The notes under the pieces are model-generated. The model was not told the DNA's origin, made no database searches, and was given only the letters and a program-made list of their open reading frames with translations. Shown piece after piece: positions 15,594 through 24,748 of a stretch of DNA of 47,711 nucleotides; the stretch's first letter is position 1, and every line of letters starts with the position of its first letter. The DNA comes from a bacterium (GTDB taxonomy: Bacteria > 4484-113 > JAGGVC01), in assembly GCA_039961635.1 (NCBI GenBank), contig JABRWB010000019.1, positions 1 through 47,711 of the forward strand. Direction: 5' to 3'. The position numbers and the translations under genes were made by a program.

Positions 15594-16976
15594 ATGGTCA
15601 GAGTCAATCTGGGCGTACTTGTTTTTCTTTTCGGGTGCATCGTCATCCTGGCGTATCTCGCCTACTTTCAGCGCGGCCAGATTGATCGCCTGCTTGAGGC
15701 GGGTTATGTAATGCCTGCTTCCGGCGAAGGAGGGGGGGAGTCGGGCGATTTCATTTACATAGACTCCATGCATCCTTGGATAACCAGCGACAAGCCCGGA
15801 ACTTGCCCCATCTGCGGGATGGAGCTTATCAAGGTGTCCGGCGAAGACGCAAAGAAGATGCAGGAAGCCGTCAAGAGCGGCGTGGCCAAGGTGTCGCTCT
15901 CGCCCATAGACCGGCTGACGTCCAACGCGCAGGTTTCCCGCGTTGAAGAGATCACGATTTCGCCCGAAATCAAGACCTACGGAACCGCCGTAGCTCCGGA
16001 AACCGGTTTCCAGGTGCTGACGACCTGGGTCGAGGGGCGCATCGAAAAATTCTACGTTCAGGAAACCGGCGTCTACCTGAAAAAGGGCGCGCCGCTGATC
16101 GACGTTTATTCGCCGATGCTGGTCGAGGCGCAGCAGGAGTTCCTTGTATCGGTGCGCGCCAAAAAGAAGCTCGCGGAAAGCGGCAACCAAAGCCTGGGCA
16201 GCAACACCGACAAGCTTATCGAAAGCGGGCGGCGCAAGCTGTCGCTTATGGGAATGACCGACAAGCAGATTGCGAAACTAGAATCGGACGGAACCGTCGT
16301 GGATAAAGTTACGGTTTACGCGCGCGCCGGCGGAATCGTGATGCGGCTGATGGCTACCCAGGGGATGTACATGATGGAGGGGGGGGAAATCCTGGAAGTC
16401 GCGAACCTTTCGCCGATCTGGGTGGAGCTTAACGTCTACGAACAGGACATCCCCAGGGTCGCCGTGGGCGACCGCGTGGAGCTGACCGCGACCGGCCTCG
16501 GCGGGGAAGTGAAACTGAACGGCCCGGTTACGCTGCTTCTTCCCGAAGTGATGGGCGAATCGCGCACGCTGATGGTGCGCGCCGAAGTCAACAATCCCGG
16601 CCTCGCGCTTCGCCCCGGAATGTTCGTCGAAGGAAAAATCAAAAAGCGCACGTCCGAAAAAGTGCTCGTCGTGCCGCGCGACAGCGTTCTGTGGAGCGGC
16701 AAAGGCGCCAAGGTGTGGATACCCACCGTGGACGAGCCTGGCACTTACGTCGCGAAAGAGATCAAGGCGGGCCGTATTTTGGGCGACAACGGCGAGTGGA
16801 TCGAGGTGCTGGACGGGCTGCGAAAGGGCCAGTCGGTGCTTTCGGGCGCGGTGTTCCTCATCGACAGCGAGGCCGAGCTGATGAACGTGGGCGCGGCCGC
16901 GGACTCGGCGGCGGAGGCCGGCGGGCCGTCAGAAAAAGACGGGGGGGGAGATAATCCGCCCGGGCACGTGCATTAG
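15594..16976 (+). CDS. cusB: CusB-type periplasmic adaptor with heavy-metal-binding domain
   Basis: A 460-residue membrane fusion protein. It has an N-terminal helix (about 5-25), then a heavy-metal-binding zinc-ribbon-like domain (54-81) with MHPWI and PGTCPICGMEL (Cys71, Cys74, Met76) as in many CusB/SilB/CzcB adaptors. Next are the barrel-sandwich and hairpin parts (TWVEGRIEKFYVQETGVYLKKGAPLIDVYSPMLVEAQQEFL) and a beta-barrel/MP domain to about 420. The tail is Gly-rich and ends HVH. ATG 15594 follows a GAGGG; the frame extends upstream to 15540 without support. It bridges the TolC-type channel and the CusA-like pump, 36 bp downstream. Confidence 0.9.
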   Translation: MVRVNLGVLVFLFGCIVILAYLAYFQRGQIDRLLEAGYVMPASGEGGGESGDFIYIDSMHPWITSDKPGTCPICGMELIKVSGEDAKKMQEAVKSGVAKVSLSPIDRLTSNAQVSRVEEITISPEIKTYGTAVAPETGFQVLTTWVEGRIEKFYVQETGVYLKKGAPLIDVYSPMLVEAQQEFLVSVRAKKKLAESGNQSLGSNTDKLIESGRRKLSLMGMTDKQIAKLESDGTVVDKVTVYARAGGIVMRLMATQGMYMMEGGEILEVANLSPIWVELNVYEQDIPRVAVGDRVELTATGLGGEVKLNGPVTLLLPEVMGESRTLMVRAEVNNPGLALRPGMFVEGKIKKRTSEKVLVVPRDSVLWSGKGAKVWIPTVDEPGTYVAKEIKAGRILGDNGEWIEVLDGLRKGQSVLSGAVFLIDSEAELMNVGAAADSAAEAGGPSEKDGGGDNPPGHVH

Positions 16977-17012
16977 CCGCGAATTCCGCATTCGTTTTGC
17001 AAGCGACATCCG

Positions 17013-20000
17013 ATGATCGAAAGCGTACTCGAATACTGCCTTAAGAACAGGTTCATCGTGATCCTGGCCGCCGTCGCGCTTTTCGTCTGGGGCGTGATTA
17101 CGTTGCGCGAAACGCCTGTGGACGCGCTGCCCGACCTGTCGGACAATCAGGTAATCATTTATACGCCATGGGCGGGCCAGGCGCCGCTGACTGTCGAAGA
17201 CCAGGTCACCTACCCGCTCGAAACCGCGATGATGGGGCTGCCGCATGTCAAGGACGTGCGCGGCCAGAGCTTTTACGGATTCAGCCTGATTTACGTAATC
17301 TTCGACGACAGCGTGGACATCTACTGGGCGCGAAGCCGCGTTCTGGAAAGGCTCGCCAGCTCGCAGGGACTTATCCCCCCCGGGGTGACGCCGCAGCTCG
17401 GCCCGGACGGTACCGGCGTAGGACACGTTTTGTGGTACATAATCAAGGGCGAAGGAAAATCGCTCGCCGACTTGCGCAGCATCCAGGACTACTACATCCG
17501 ATATCAATTGGCGGCGGTGGACGGCGTCAGCGAGTGCGCAAGCGTGGGCGGATTCGTGCGCGAATACCAGGTGGATCTCGACCCCGACCTGCTGCGAAAG
17601 TACGGCGTGACTTCAAGCGACGTCGTCAACGCGATCAAGATGGGCAACGGCGAAGTCGGCGCTCGCGTTCTCGAGCAAAGCGACCAGGAGTACTACATCC
17701 GCGGCCGCGGATACGTGGAATCCATCGAGGACATCGGCAACATAGTAATCAAAGCGACCATGACCGGCGTGCCGGTGCTCGTAAAGCACGTGGCGAAGGT
17801 GCAGCTCGGCACGGACATGCGCCGCGGTCTTCTGGAGTTGAACGGGGAGGAGGAGGTCGTCGGCGGAATTATCGTGATGCGTTTCGGCGAAAACGCGAAG
17901 GCCGTCATAGACCGCGTCAAGGAGAAAATCAAGGAAGTCGAGCGCGGCCTGCCCGAAGGCATGTCCATCGAGATCGTGCACGACCGCAGCGCGCTCATCG
18001 AAAAGGCGATAGACCACCTCAAACACACGCTGTTCGAGGAAATAATCGTCGTCATAATCGTCGTACTTGTATTCCTTCTCGACTGGCGCGGGAGCCTGGT
18101 GATAACTATCGCGATGCCGCTCGCGGTGCTGGCGGGATTCATCGTGCTCCGCCAGTTCGGGCTGAACGCGAACATAATGAGCCTGATGGGCATCGCGATA
18201 ACTATAGGCGTGATCGTGGACGACGGAATCGTGCTTGTCGAAAACGCGCACAGGTGGATCGTGAACGCGTCCGACGGCGGGAAAAGAACTCTCACCTACA
18301 AGGAGAAATTCGAGGCGGTTCGAGGCGCGTGCATTCAGATAAGAAAGGCGTTGCTCTTCACGCCGCTCATCGTGCTTACAAGCTTCGTTCCTGTGTTTCT
18401 CCTTACCGGCCAGGAAGGAAAGCTGTTCATTCCGCTGGCGCTCACCAAAAGCGGGCTGATGCTTGCATCCGCGTTTCTGGCAATCACATTCAAGCCGGTG
18501 CTGCTCACATTCATTATGGGGCGGCGCGCGCGTCCCGACAGCGCGAATCCGATAACGCGGTTCTTCGACTGGCTTTACGCGCCCCTCGTCCGCGGCGCTC
18601 TCAAGTTCGGCTGGCTCGTAATCGCGGCATCGTTCGCGATCGTCGCCCTCACATACCCGATTTACAAAAAGCTCGGCACCGAATTCATGCCGAATCTTAA
18701 CGAGGGCGAGCTTGTTTACATGCCGGTTACTATGCCCGGAATAACGACGACAGAAGCAAAGCGGCTTTTGCAGCTCACGGACAAAATAATGATGCAGCAT
18801 CCGCAGGTCGCGCGGGTACTCGGCAAGGACGGACGCGCGGAGACCGCAACCGACCCCGCGCCGATGAACATGATCGAAACGTTTGTCCAGTTCACGCCAG
18901 AGGAAACCTGGCCGAAGGGCAAGACGATAAACGACATCCGCAGCGAGCTGGACGCGATGCTTAAAGTGCCCGGCCTGCAGAACGGCTGGACGATGCCCAT
19001 CATCAACCGCATCCAGATGCTCGCGACGGGCGTGCGCACCGATGTCGGGATAAAAATCTACGGAAACGACCTGGACACCCTGGCGCGCCTGTCTCTGGAA
19101 GCCGAAAAAATCGCGAAGGGCGTCAACGGCGCGGTGGACGTGTTCGCCGAGCGCGTCATGGGCGGACGGTACATCAACATCAAGCCCGACCGCGAAAAGG
19201 CGGCGCGCTACGGACTGAACGTCGGCGACGTGCAGATGGTGATTGACAGCGTGCTCGGAGGGATGGCGCAGACGACCACGGTGGAAGGCCGCGAGCGCTA
19301 TGGTATCCGCGTCAGGTACGCGCGCGATTTCCGCGACAACACCGACCGGATTATGGACACGCTCGTACCGACGATGGACGGCGGGCAGATTCCGCTGCGG
19401 ATGGTTGCCGACGTCTACTACGAAGACGGGCCGCCGATGGTGTCGAGCGAGAACGGCATGTTGCGCTCGCTCGTTTACCTGAACATCCGCGGCCGCGACA
19501 TGGGTAGCACCGTGAACGCGCTGGACAAAGCGCTGTCCGAAAACCTGGAACTGCCGGAAGGCTACTACTACCGGCTTTCCGGCCAGTGGGAAAACCTGGT
19601 GCGCGCGCGGGCGCGGCTTGCGATAATCCTTCCGTTCGCGCTCGTCATAATTTTCGTGCTTCTGTATTTCACTTTCGGCAACTTCACGGACACGATGATC
19701 GTGATGCTGTCGGTACCTTTCGCGTTCATCGGCGGAGTGTGGCTGTTGGCCTGGCACAACATGAACATAAGCGTCGCGGTGTGGGTGGGATTCATCGCTC
19801 TGTTCGGGCTGGCGGTATCGACCGGCGTCCTGATGGTCGTCTACCTGGAGGAAGCGTTTTTGCGCGTGCGCGACCAGAACGGCGGCGTGATGACGCCCGC
19901 GCTGATATTCAAGGCCGCGTACGAGGGCGCGGCGCTGCGGCTGCGCCCCAAGCTGATGACGGTGGCGACGTCGGTCATCGCGCTCTTCCCGATAATGTAC

Positions 20001-20174
20001 TCGCACGGAACGGGCAGCGAAGTGATGAAACCGATTTGCGTGCCGCTTATCGGCGGGTTGCTTTCAAGCACCGTGCTGGTATTGATCGTAATTCCGGTGC
20101 TGTACGCCTGGGCGCGGATAATCGAGCTGAAACTCGGAATAACCTACGAAACCAAGAGCGGGATGAAGCATTAG
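17013..20174 (+). CDS. cusA: CusA/CzcA-family heavy-metal efflux RND pump
   Basis: A 1053-residue HME-RND inner-membrane pump with the usual twelve helices, two large periplasmic loops and the ETPVDALPDLSDNQV opening of the family. The fourth helix reads GIAITIGVIVDDGIVLVENAHR, giving Asp403/Asp404 and Glu410 for proton relay. Three methionines fall where, by my recalled alignment, the CusA metal triad sits: Met620 (APMNM), Met669 (NRIQM) and Met716 (ERVMGGRYI). This favours Cu(I)/Ag(I) over Zn/Co/Ni, as does the company of NosL-like proteins. The operon ends here. Confidence 0.92.
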   Translation: MIESVLEYCLKNRFIVILAAVALFVWGVITLRETPVDALPDLSDNQVIIYTPWAGQAPLTVEDQVTYPLETAMMGLPHVKDVRGQSFYGFSLIYVIFDDSVDIYWARSRVLERLASSQGLIPPGVTPQLGPDGTGVGHVLWYIIKGEGKSLADLRSIQDYYIRYQLAAVDGVSECASVGGFVREYQVDLDPDLLRKYGVTSSDVVNAIKMGNGEVGARVLEQSDQEYYIRGRGYVESIEDIGNIVIKATMTGVPVLVKHVAKVQLGTDMRRGLLELNGEEEVVGGIIVMRFGENAKAVIDRVKEKIKEVERGLPEGMSIEIVHDRSALIEKAIDHLKHTLFEEIIVVIIVVLVFLLDWRGSLVITIAMPLAVLAGFIVLRQFGLNANIMSLMGIAITIGVIVDDGIVLVENAHRWIVNASDGGKRTLTYKEKFEAVRGACIQIRKALLFTPLIVLTSFVPVFLLTGQEGKLFIPLALTKSGLMLASAFLAITFKPVLLTFIMGRRARPDSANPITRFFDWLYAPLVRGALKFGWLVIAASFAIVALTYPIYKKLGTEFMPNLNEGELVYMPVTMPGITTTEAKRLLQLTDKIMMQHPQVARVLGKDGRAETATDPAPMNMIETFVQFTPEETWPKGKTINDIRSELDAMLKVPGLQNGWTMPIINRIQMLATGVRTDVGIKIYGNDLDTLARLSLEAEKIAKGVNGAVDVFAERVMGGRYINIKPDREKAARYGLNVGDVQMVIDSVLGGMAQTTTVEGRERYGIRVRYARDFRDNTDRIMDTLVPTMDGGQIPLRMVADVYYEDGPPMVSSENGMLRSLVYLNIRGRDMGSTVNALDKALSENLELPEGYYYRLSGQWENLVRARARLAIILPFALVIIFVLLYFTFGNFTDTMIVMLSVPFAFIGGVWLLAWHNMNISVAVWVGFIALFGLAVSTGVLMVVYLEEAFLRVRDQNGGVMTPALIFKAAYEGAALRLRPKLMTVATSVIALFPIMYSHGTGSEVMKPICVPLIGGLLSSTVLVLIVIPVLYAWARIIELKLGITYETKSGMKH

Positions 20175-20184
20175 AAAAAGTACG

Positions 20185-20201
20185 GGCGGGTTTACCCCGC
20201 C
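20185..20201 (+). terminator. Weak hairpin after the efflux operon
   Basis: GGCGGG-N5-CCCGCC, 10 bp past the pump stop codon. It lacks a following T-run, so termination efficiency is doubtful. Confidence 0.35.
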
Positions 20202-20253
20202 TGCAGTCGAAATGCTTGATTCATAACCGCTATACGGCTATTTGCACCTGCTG

Positions 20254-20259
20254 TAAAAT
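20254..20259 (+). promoter_or_regulatory. -10 box of the tadA gene (leaderless)
   Basis: TAAAAT ends exactly 6 nt before the ATG at 20266, and there is no Shine-Dalgarno. The transcript should start at the ATG. The -35 region is not clear. Confidence 0.5.
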
Positions 20260-20265
20260 CCATAC

Positions 20266-20748
20266 ATGCCTTCTCCCGACTGGACAGCCTGGATGCGAAT
20301 CGCGCTTGACGAAGCGCGCGGCGCGGCTGACCGCGGGGAGGTGCCCGTCGGCGCGGCGCTGGTTGCGTTTCCGGACGGCGAGCCCGGCGGCTTGCTTCTT
20401 GCACGTGCCGGCAACCGCACGCGCGAGCTTTGCGACGCATCCGCGCACGCCGAGATACTCGCGCTGCGGGAGGCCGAGCGCGCGGCTGGCGACTTCCGCC
20501 TCGACCATCTCGGCCATGTAGCATGCGTCTCGACAATCGAACCGTGTCTGATGTGCCTAGGCGCGCTCGCGCACGCGCGCATCCGGCGCGTCGTCTTCGG
20601 CGTCCGCGACGAAAAGTTCGGCGGTCTGTTCGGCAGGTTCGGCCTGCAGGAGCACCCGTTTTTCGCGGATTGGGAAGTATCGGAGGGCGTACTGGCGGAG
20701 GAATCCGCTGCGCTGCTTCGGGAGTTTTTCAAGGGCAAGCGGCCTTAA
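20266..20748 (+). CDS. tadA: Nucleoside deaminase, probable tRNA adenosine-34 deaminase
   Basis: A 160-residue cytidine/deoxycytidylate deaminase-fold protein with the zinc site HAEILAL (His and catalytic Glu) and PCLMCLGAL (two Cys), the exact PCxxC spacing of TadA. The RIRRVVFGVRDEKFGG region and overall length fit TadA, which converts A34 to inosine in tRNA-Arg(ACG). A guanine deaminase-like role is less likely. Short 5' spacing from a TAAAAT box suggests a leaderless message. Confidence 0.85.
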   Translation: MPSPDWTAWMRIALDEARGAADRGEVPVGAALVAFPDGEPGGLLLARAGNRTRELCDASAHAEILALREAERAAGDFRLDHLGHVACVSTIEPCLMCLGALAHARIRRVVFGVRDEKFGGLFGRFGLQEHPFFADWEVSEGVLAEESAALLREFFKGKRP

Positions 20749-20777
20749 GCAATCGATTGCAGGCCTTTAATTCCGAA

Positions 20778-20957
20778 TTATACGTACTCCGGCATACCGA
20801 GTTCGCGGCGCACTTCGAGGCACAGCTCGATGGCCTCGCGGATATTTTTCCTCGCTTCCTCTTTTGTATCTCCGTGCGAAACGCACCCGGGCAGGTTCGG
20901 ACACTCGGCGATGAATCCGCCGTCCTCGTCCGGCGTTTAGGTGACGATGTATTTCAT
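20778..20957 (-). pseudogene. HicB-like antitoxin interrupted by a stop at codon 7
   Basis: On the minus strand, ATG 20957 opens MKYIVT, then TAA (20939-20937), then in the same frame TPDEDGGFIAECPNLPGC and EEARKNIREAIELCLEV, ending PEYV at 20778. The parts together make a typical 59-codon HicB-type partial RNase H-fold antitoxin. Family members usually have a Tyr, Glu or Leu near the stop position, so one base change (TAT or TAC to TAA) would explain it. No start codon follows the stop closely, and no hicA toxin lies upstream, where the butyrate kinase gene ends. I call it a decayed orphan antitoxin. Confidence 0.75.
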
Positions 20958-21005
20958 TTCGGCTCCGCGCCAGCAATTGGTTCGCGGCACATTTGATTAT
21001 ACCCG

Positions 21006-22112
21006 CTACTCCGGTTCGCCGCCGGGATACTTGCGTATCGGCTCCTCGCCCGATAGCGCGGCCAGCGCGCCCCGCGCCAGCGCGCCCATCTCGTCCTCTC
21101 CCGGAAAAACCATCACGCGCGCAAGCGGATCGAGGTACTCCCGCAAGTCGCGCACGAGCCGCTCGCTCTTCGTCATCCCGCCGGTCAAAAGTATCGCGTC
21201 GCCCCTGCCTTTGAGCGCGGTCCAGTACGCGCCCGCGTTCTTCGCCACCTGGTACACCATCGCGTCGTAAACCAGTTTCGCCTCGGCGTCGCCCGCGTCG
21301 ATGCGCGCTTCGACCTCCCGGAAGTCGCTCGTCCCAAGGTAGCCCTGGAACCCGGACTTGTTCGAGAGAAGGTCTTTCACTTCGTTTTCGGGCATCGAGT
21401 AGCACAGCTTCATCAGCCCGCGCAACGGCAGGACGCCAGCCCGGTTGACCGAGAACGGCCCCTCGCCAAGCTGCGCGTCGGTCACGTCCTTTATGCGGCC
21501 GCGCTCTATCGCGGCGATCGAAAATCCGCTTCCCAAATGCGCCACCGCGAAGCTGCATTCCGCGAACGGCTTGCCCAGCTCGGATGCGGCGCGCTTGGCA
21601 ACCGCGCGGATGTTGAGCGTGTGCAGCCGCGACGCACGCGCGATCCCCGGCACGCCGGATATGCGCACGACGTCGTCGAACTCGTCCACGACTATCGGAT
21701 CGACAATAACAATCGGCACCTCGTCGCCGACCAGCGCATGCGCCACCTGCGCTGAAAGATTGCTCGCGTGCGCGCCGAATTTGTTTTCGCGCAGGTCGGA
21801 AAGCATCGCTTCGTTCACGCGCGTCACGCCTGCGGGAAGCGGCGAAAGAATCCCGCCCCGGCTCGCCACGATGTCGAACGCGGCGGCGAACGACGCGTGA
21901 TCGGATGCAGCCTGCCCGCCTATGCCCTGCTCGGCAAGGAACGCCCGCACCTGCGCGGTTCGATCCGGCACCTCGTCCGCAAGGTTCGCGTACGGCTTTC
22001 CCGGATGGAACGGCACCGACGCCTCGGCGTGGCACCGCTCGCCTGAAAAAATGGCTACCTTCGTCGAGGTGCCGCCGATATTTAGAACCAGAATCCTTGG
22101 TGCGCCTGCCAT
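21006..22112 (-). CDS. buk: Butyrate kinase
   Basis: A 368-residue member of the ASKHA acetate/butyrate kinase family. It has the N-terminal ILVLNIGGTSTKVAIF phosphate loop, the CSFAVAHLGSGFSIAA motif and the C-terminal LLTGGMTKSERLV adenosine motif; length and layout match Buk rather than AckA (about 400). It interconverts butyryl-phosphate and ADP with butyrate and ATP in the cytoplasm. A good AAGGAGG precedes the ATG. The usual partner, phosphotransbutyrylase (ptb), is not in the window, so substrate range (butyrate, isobutyrate or branched acids) is open. Confidence 0.9.
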   Translation of the reverse strand: MAGAPRILVLNIGGTSTKVAIFSGERCHAEASVPFHPGKPYANLADEVPDRTAQVRAFLAEQGIGGQAASDHASFAAAFDIVASRGGILSPLPAGVTRVNEAMLSDLRENKFGAHASNLSAQVAHALVGDEVPIVIVDPIVVDEFDDVVRISGVPGIARASRLHTLNIRAVAKRAASELGKPFAECSFAVAHLGSGFSIAAIERGRIKDVTDAQLGEGPFSVNRAGVLPLRGLMKLCYSMPENEVKDLLSNKSGFQGYLGTSDFREVEARIDAGDAEAKLVYDAMVYQVAKNAGAYWTALKGRGDAILLTGGMTKSERLVRDLREYLDPLARVMVFPGEDEMGALARGALAALSGEEPIRKYPGGEPE

Positions 22113-22334
22113 ACGACCTCCTTAAAAGGAAATCGCTTCGAAGGTACGCCGCGCGGGCGGATGAGTCAAGCCGGATGCGGAAAGTGCGAAAGTGAGCAGA
22201 CAGATTTACCCCGATATACGGCGCCTAATCCTGACGGCGAGATAACAATCCCGCCGCGCAGGTACCAATTCTGGCGGGCGCGCCGCAAATCGCGCCAATC
22301 CAATTTCCCGATTGCGAAAAGCGAGGCGTATGCG

Positions 22335-22805
22335 ATGAGGATGACGACGTTCCTTTGGTTCGACACCGATGCGGAAGAGGCCGCGGAGTTTTACGTTTCG
22401 ATTTTTCCGGATTCGAGGATAACCTCCGTGGCGCGCAGGCCCAAAAACGTGCCGGGCGAGACCGGCGGCGCAATGCTTGTGTGCTTCGAGCTGTGCGGGC
22501 AGAAGTTCATGGCGATGGGCGGCGGGCCGTCGCAGAAGTTCAACCAGGCGGTTTCGATCATGGTCCACTGCGAGACGCAGGAGGAAATAGACCGGATCTG
22601 GGAGAAACTGACGGACGGCGGAGAGGAAATCCAGTGCGGCTGGCTGAAAGACCGCTACGGGCTCTCCTGGCAGATCGATCCCGAGTCCATCGAAACGATG
22701 CTCACCGCCGGCGGCCCCGAGGCAACCGAGCGCGTGATGGAGGCGGTGATGGGAATGGTCAAGCTCGACATGGCCGAGCTCCAAAAGGCGTACGAAGGGG
22801 GGTAG
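22335..22805 (+). CDS. VOC-family (PhnB/3-demethylubiquinone-like) protein
   Basis: A 156-residue protein of the vicinal-oxygen-chelate superfamily, PhnB subgroup: TTFLWFDTDAEEAAEFYVSIFPDSRI opening, CGQKFMAMGGGP and GWLKDRYGLSWQIDP. These are often annotated 3-demethylubiquinone-9 3-methyltransferase, but the reaction is unknown for this subgroup. ATG 22335 fits the family start; the frame extends upstream to 22161 with unrelated composition. The gene stands alone. Confidence 0.82.
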   Translation: MRMTTFLWFDTDAEEAAEFYVSIFPDSRITSVARRPKNVPGETGGAMLVCFELCGQKFMAMGGGPSQKFNQAVSIMVHCETQEEIDRIWEKLTDGGEEIQCGWLKDRYGLSWQIDPESIETMLTAGGPEATERVMEAVMGMVKLDMAELQKAYEGG

Positions 22806-22852
22806 GGATAGACCAGCAGCCAAGAGAAAAAATCTTTCGTGAGTTCGCCTAA

Positions 22853-23728
22853 TCACCTATCGGCAGAAACGATTGATTTGACTATCGGGCGCAATGCGCC
22901 AATGACGGTATGATAGTCAGGCAACTCAGGCACCAACGGTCCAAGGAACTGATCCCACGTTTTCTCGACATAAGCAAGCATTCGCTCCTCGAAAAAGTCC
23001 TCCGGAGCATTGAAAAAGATTTTTCGCGCTGCGCACTTCTCCTTCAGCAAGGACGGGAAATGGGCAAAGTCCATCGAGCCTCCATAGGTTTCGATCACCC
23101 GCCAGATATCGTAGAAATCCCGGGCGCGGGATCGGCTCCATCCCCTCTCTTCGAGCATCGCTGCATGCTGGAGAATCGCGCGGAGCTTTTCCGCAACAAT
23201 TTCCTCCAGCGCATAGACCTGGATTTCCGCGTCGAGCGGTTCTCCATATTCATGTATTATTTTCTTTTTTGGCGCGGGCATAACAACCCTTTCATCTATG
23301 GTCGTCTCGATCAGCACGCGCGTATTGGGCTGGCTTTGCCAATGGAATCGAGCCCTGATAATAAACGCCTCCTGGCCGCCCGGATGCGGTTCCTTCTCCG
23401 TGTAACGCTCGCAGGCGATGTCCACCGGCGCATATTCGTCAAGCAAAGACGACGCGGCATCGCACGCATCGCGAATTGCATGCTCCATTTTGCCTCCAGT
23501 TGGAACGCCGGGAAGGGCTGAAAAATCCAGGTCCTCCGAAAATCTGTAGTCACCGAAGTAGCATTTTCTTAGCGCCGTGCCGCCTTTGAATACAAGCGTG
23601 TCACGAAGCGATTCGACATGCCCGATACCTGCCAGAATCCAAGACAGCAGATAGTCGCGTTCCAATATCTCCCAGGGGAGCCCAAGACGCTTTCGCGCTT
23701 CCTGGAGCCGCGTGCGCAACGGCTTCAT
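22853..23728 (-). CDS. abiEii: AbiEii-type nucleotidyltransferase toxin
   Basis: A 291-residue DUF1814 protein. The nucleotidyltransferase core is clear: FKGGTALRKC (residues about 48-57), then RFSEDLDFS with paired Asp, and the ALEEIVAEKLRAIL and SRARDFYDIWRV motifs of AbiEii/MenT toxins. Known relatives transfer nucleotides, in some cases to tRNA acceptor ends, and arrest growth or abort phage infection. It overlaps the antitoxin gene upstream by 4 bp (ATGA), the standard AbiE order. All catalytic motifs appear intact, so the toxin is probably functional. Confidence 0.88.
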   Translation of the reverse strand: MKPLRTRLQEARKRLGLPWEILERDYLLSWILAGIGHVESLRDTLVFKGGTALRKCYFGDYRFSEDLDFSALPGVPTGGKMEHAIRDACDAASSLLDEYAPVDIACERYTEKEPHPGGQEAFIIRARFHWQSQPNTRVLIETTIDERVVMPAPKKKIIHEYGEPLDAEIQVYALEEIVAEKLRAILQHAAMLEERGWSRSRARDFYDIWRVIETYGGSMDFAHFPSLLKEKCAARKIFFNAPEDFFEERMLAYVEKTWDQFLGPLVPELPDYHTVIGALRPIVKSIVSADR

Positions 23729-24585
23729 GCATTCACCTTTCCGGGGAGGTTTTCCTGAATCATCCAGCGCGAGTTGGTGGGTCCCCTGCGAGGCCCCTTC
23801 GGATCGAGCTTGCGGTAGCCTTTTATCGGAAGTGCGGCCAGCCGTTTCAGCTTGGAGTACGCAATTCCCTGCTTTTCGAGCACCCAGCCGAGCCGCTTGG
23901 CGGTTGCGGCGTCGAGCCTCAGCGCGTAATCCACGATTCTTTCTATATCGAGGCTTGCGCCGCGCACTCGAAACGCGTGGAGCACATTCGCAAAGTCGCC
24001 GCAGTATTGAGGCATATTAAGTCCGTCAAGCAGCGTCCGCTCGGGATCCGTAATTTTCACTCGCGCTTCGCCGATCCACGCATTCACGGTTCCAAAAAAA
24101 CGTTCGGGCTTTACCTGTACGAAACGGAAAGAAACGTCACCAACGCCGAAAATTCCACCGCCATGCTTGGCCTCCGCATCGCGCAACCGCGGCACCGACG
24201 CATCGGTCGTCGTTAGAACGAATACCATGCCCGGAACCTGTTCAGTCAAGCCGTGATGGCTCAATGCCGACCAATGCGAGATGGCGGCCGGCTTTACCAG
24301 AGACATTGCGATTTCGAACTCATGAACCGGCGCGCTTCCAGGCACGGCGGACGAAATCGCGTAAATGCCCTTGCGCAATCGTATCACCCAGCCCGTCCTC
24401 GCCAGGTGGTGGAGCGCCTGCCGAAGATAGCCGTCGGAAATCCCAGCTTCCCCGGCAAGCTCGCGGGCGCGCGCCAGAGTGAATATGCGATCCCCTTCGC
24501 TCACCAGGCATCTGACGAGGTCCATTCGAGAACCGGCTCGGAGCAGATTGTTTCCGGACATAGTTTGCCTCATTCGAACATCCAT
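23725..24585 (-). CDS. abiEi: AbiEi-type antitoxin/repressor
   Basis: A 286-residue protein. The N-terminal winged helix (about 20-80: FTLARARELAGEAGISDGYLRQALHHLARTGWVIRLRKGIYAI) is followed by the AbiEi domain, with ISHWSALSHHGLTEQVP and ITDPERTLLDGL motifs. AbiEi proteins neutralise AbiEii and repress their own promoter by binding inverted repeats. A fitting repeat and promoter lie directly upstream. The start at 24585 lacks a Shine-Dalgarno; in-frame ATGs at codon 5 or 9 are alternatives. Confidence 0.86.
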   Translation of the reverse strand: MDVRMRQTMSGNNLLRAGSRMDLVRCLVSEGDRIFTLARARELAGEAGISDGYLRQALHHLARTGWVIRLRKGIYAISSAVPGSAPVHEFEIAMSLVKPAAISHWSALSHHGLTEQVPGMVFVLTTTDASVPRLRDAEAKHGGGIFGVGDVSFRFVQVKPERFFGTVNAWIGEARVKITDPERTLLDGLNMPQYCGDFANVLHAFRVRGASLDIERIVDYALRLDAATAKRLGWVLEKQGIAYSKLKRLAALPIKGYRKLDPKGPRRGPTNSRWMIQENLPGKVNA

Positions 24586-24589
24586 ACAT

Positions 24590-24606
24590 TCGGGTCATCA
24601 ACCCGA
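24590..24606. promoter_or_regulatory. Candidate AbiEi operator
   Basis: A perfect inverted repeat TCGGGT-N5-ACCCGA between the -10 box and the antitoxin start, where repressor binding would block transcription. It may also form a hairpin in the leader. Confidence 0.55.
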
Positions 24607-24615
24607 CGATTAGCT

Positions 24616-24644
24616 ATTTTACGGCAATTGTTCGCATTCGTCAA
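24616..24644 (-). promoter_or_regulatory. Promoter of the AbiE pair
   Basis: Minus-strand TTGACG (24644-24639), a 17-bp spacer and TAAAAT (24621-24616), followed by the inverted repeat at 24590-24606. Confidence 0.7.
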
Positions 24645-24748
24645 ACAATCACCGCAGAAAAGCTACAACCAAGAGTGCAAGGGATCGATCCAGGCGTTTT
24701 GGGAACGGCACACTAAATTACAATATATAATTGCCGAGGCACAACAAC

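Noticed and set aside
22161-22334. Longer N-terminus for the VOC protein
   Set aside because: The extra residues are basic and unrelated to the family, and homology begins exactly at 22335.
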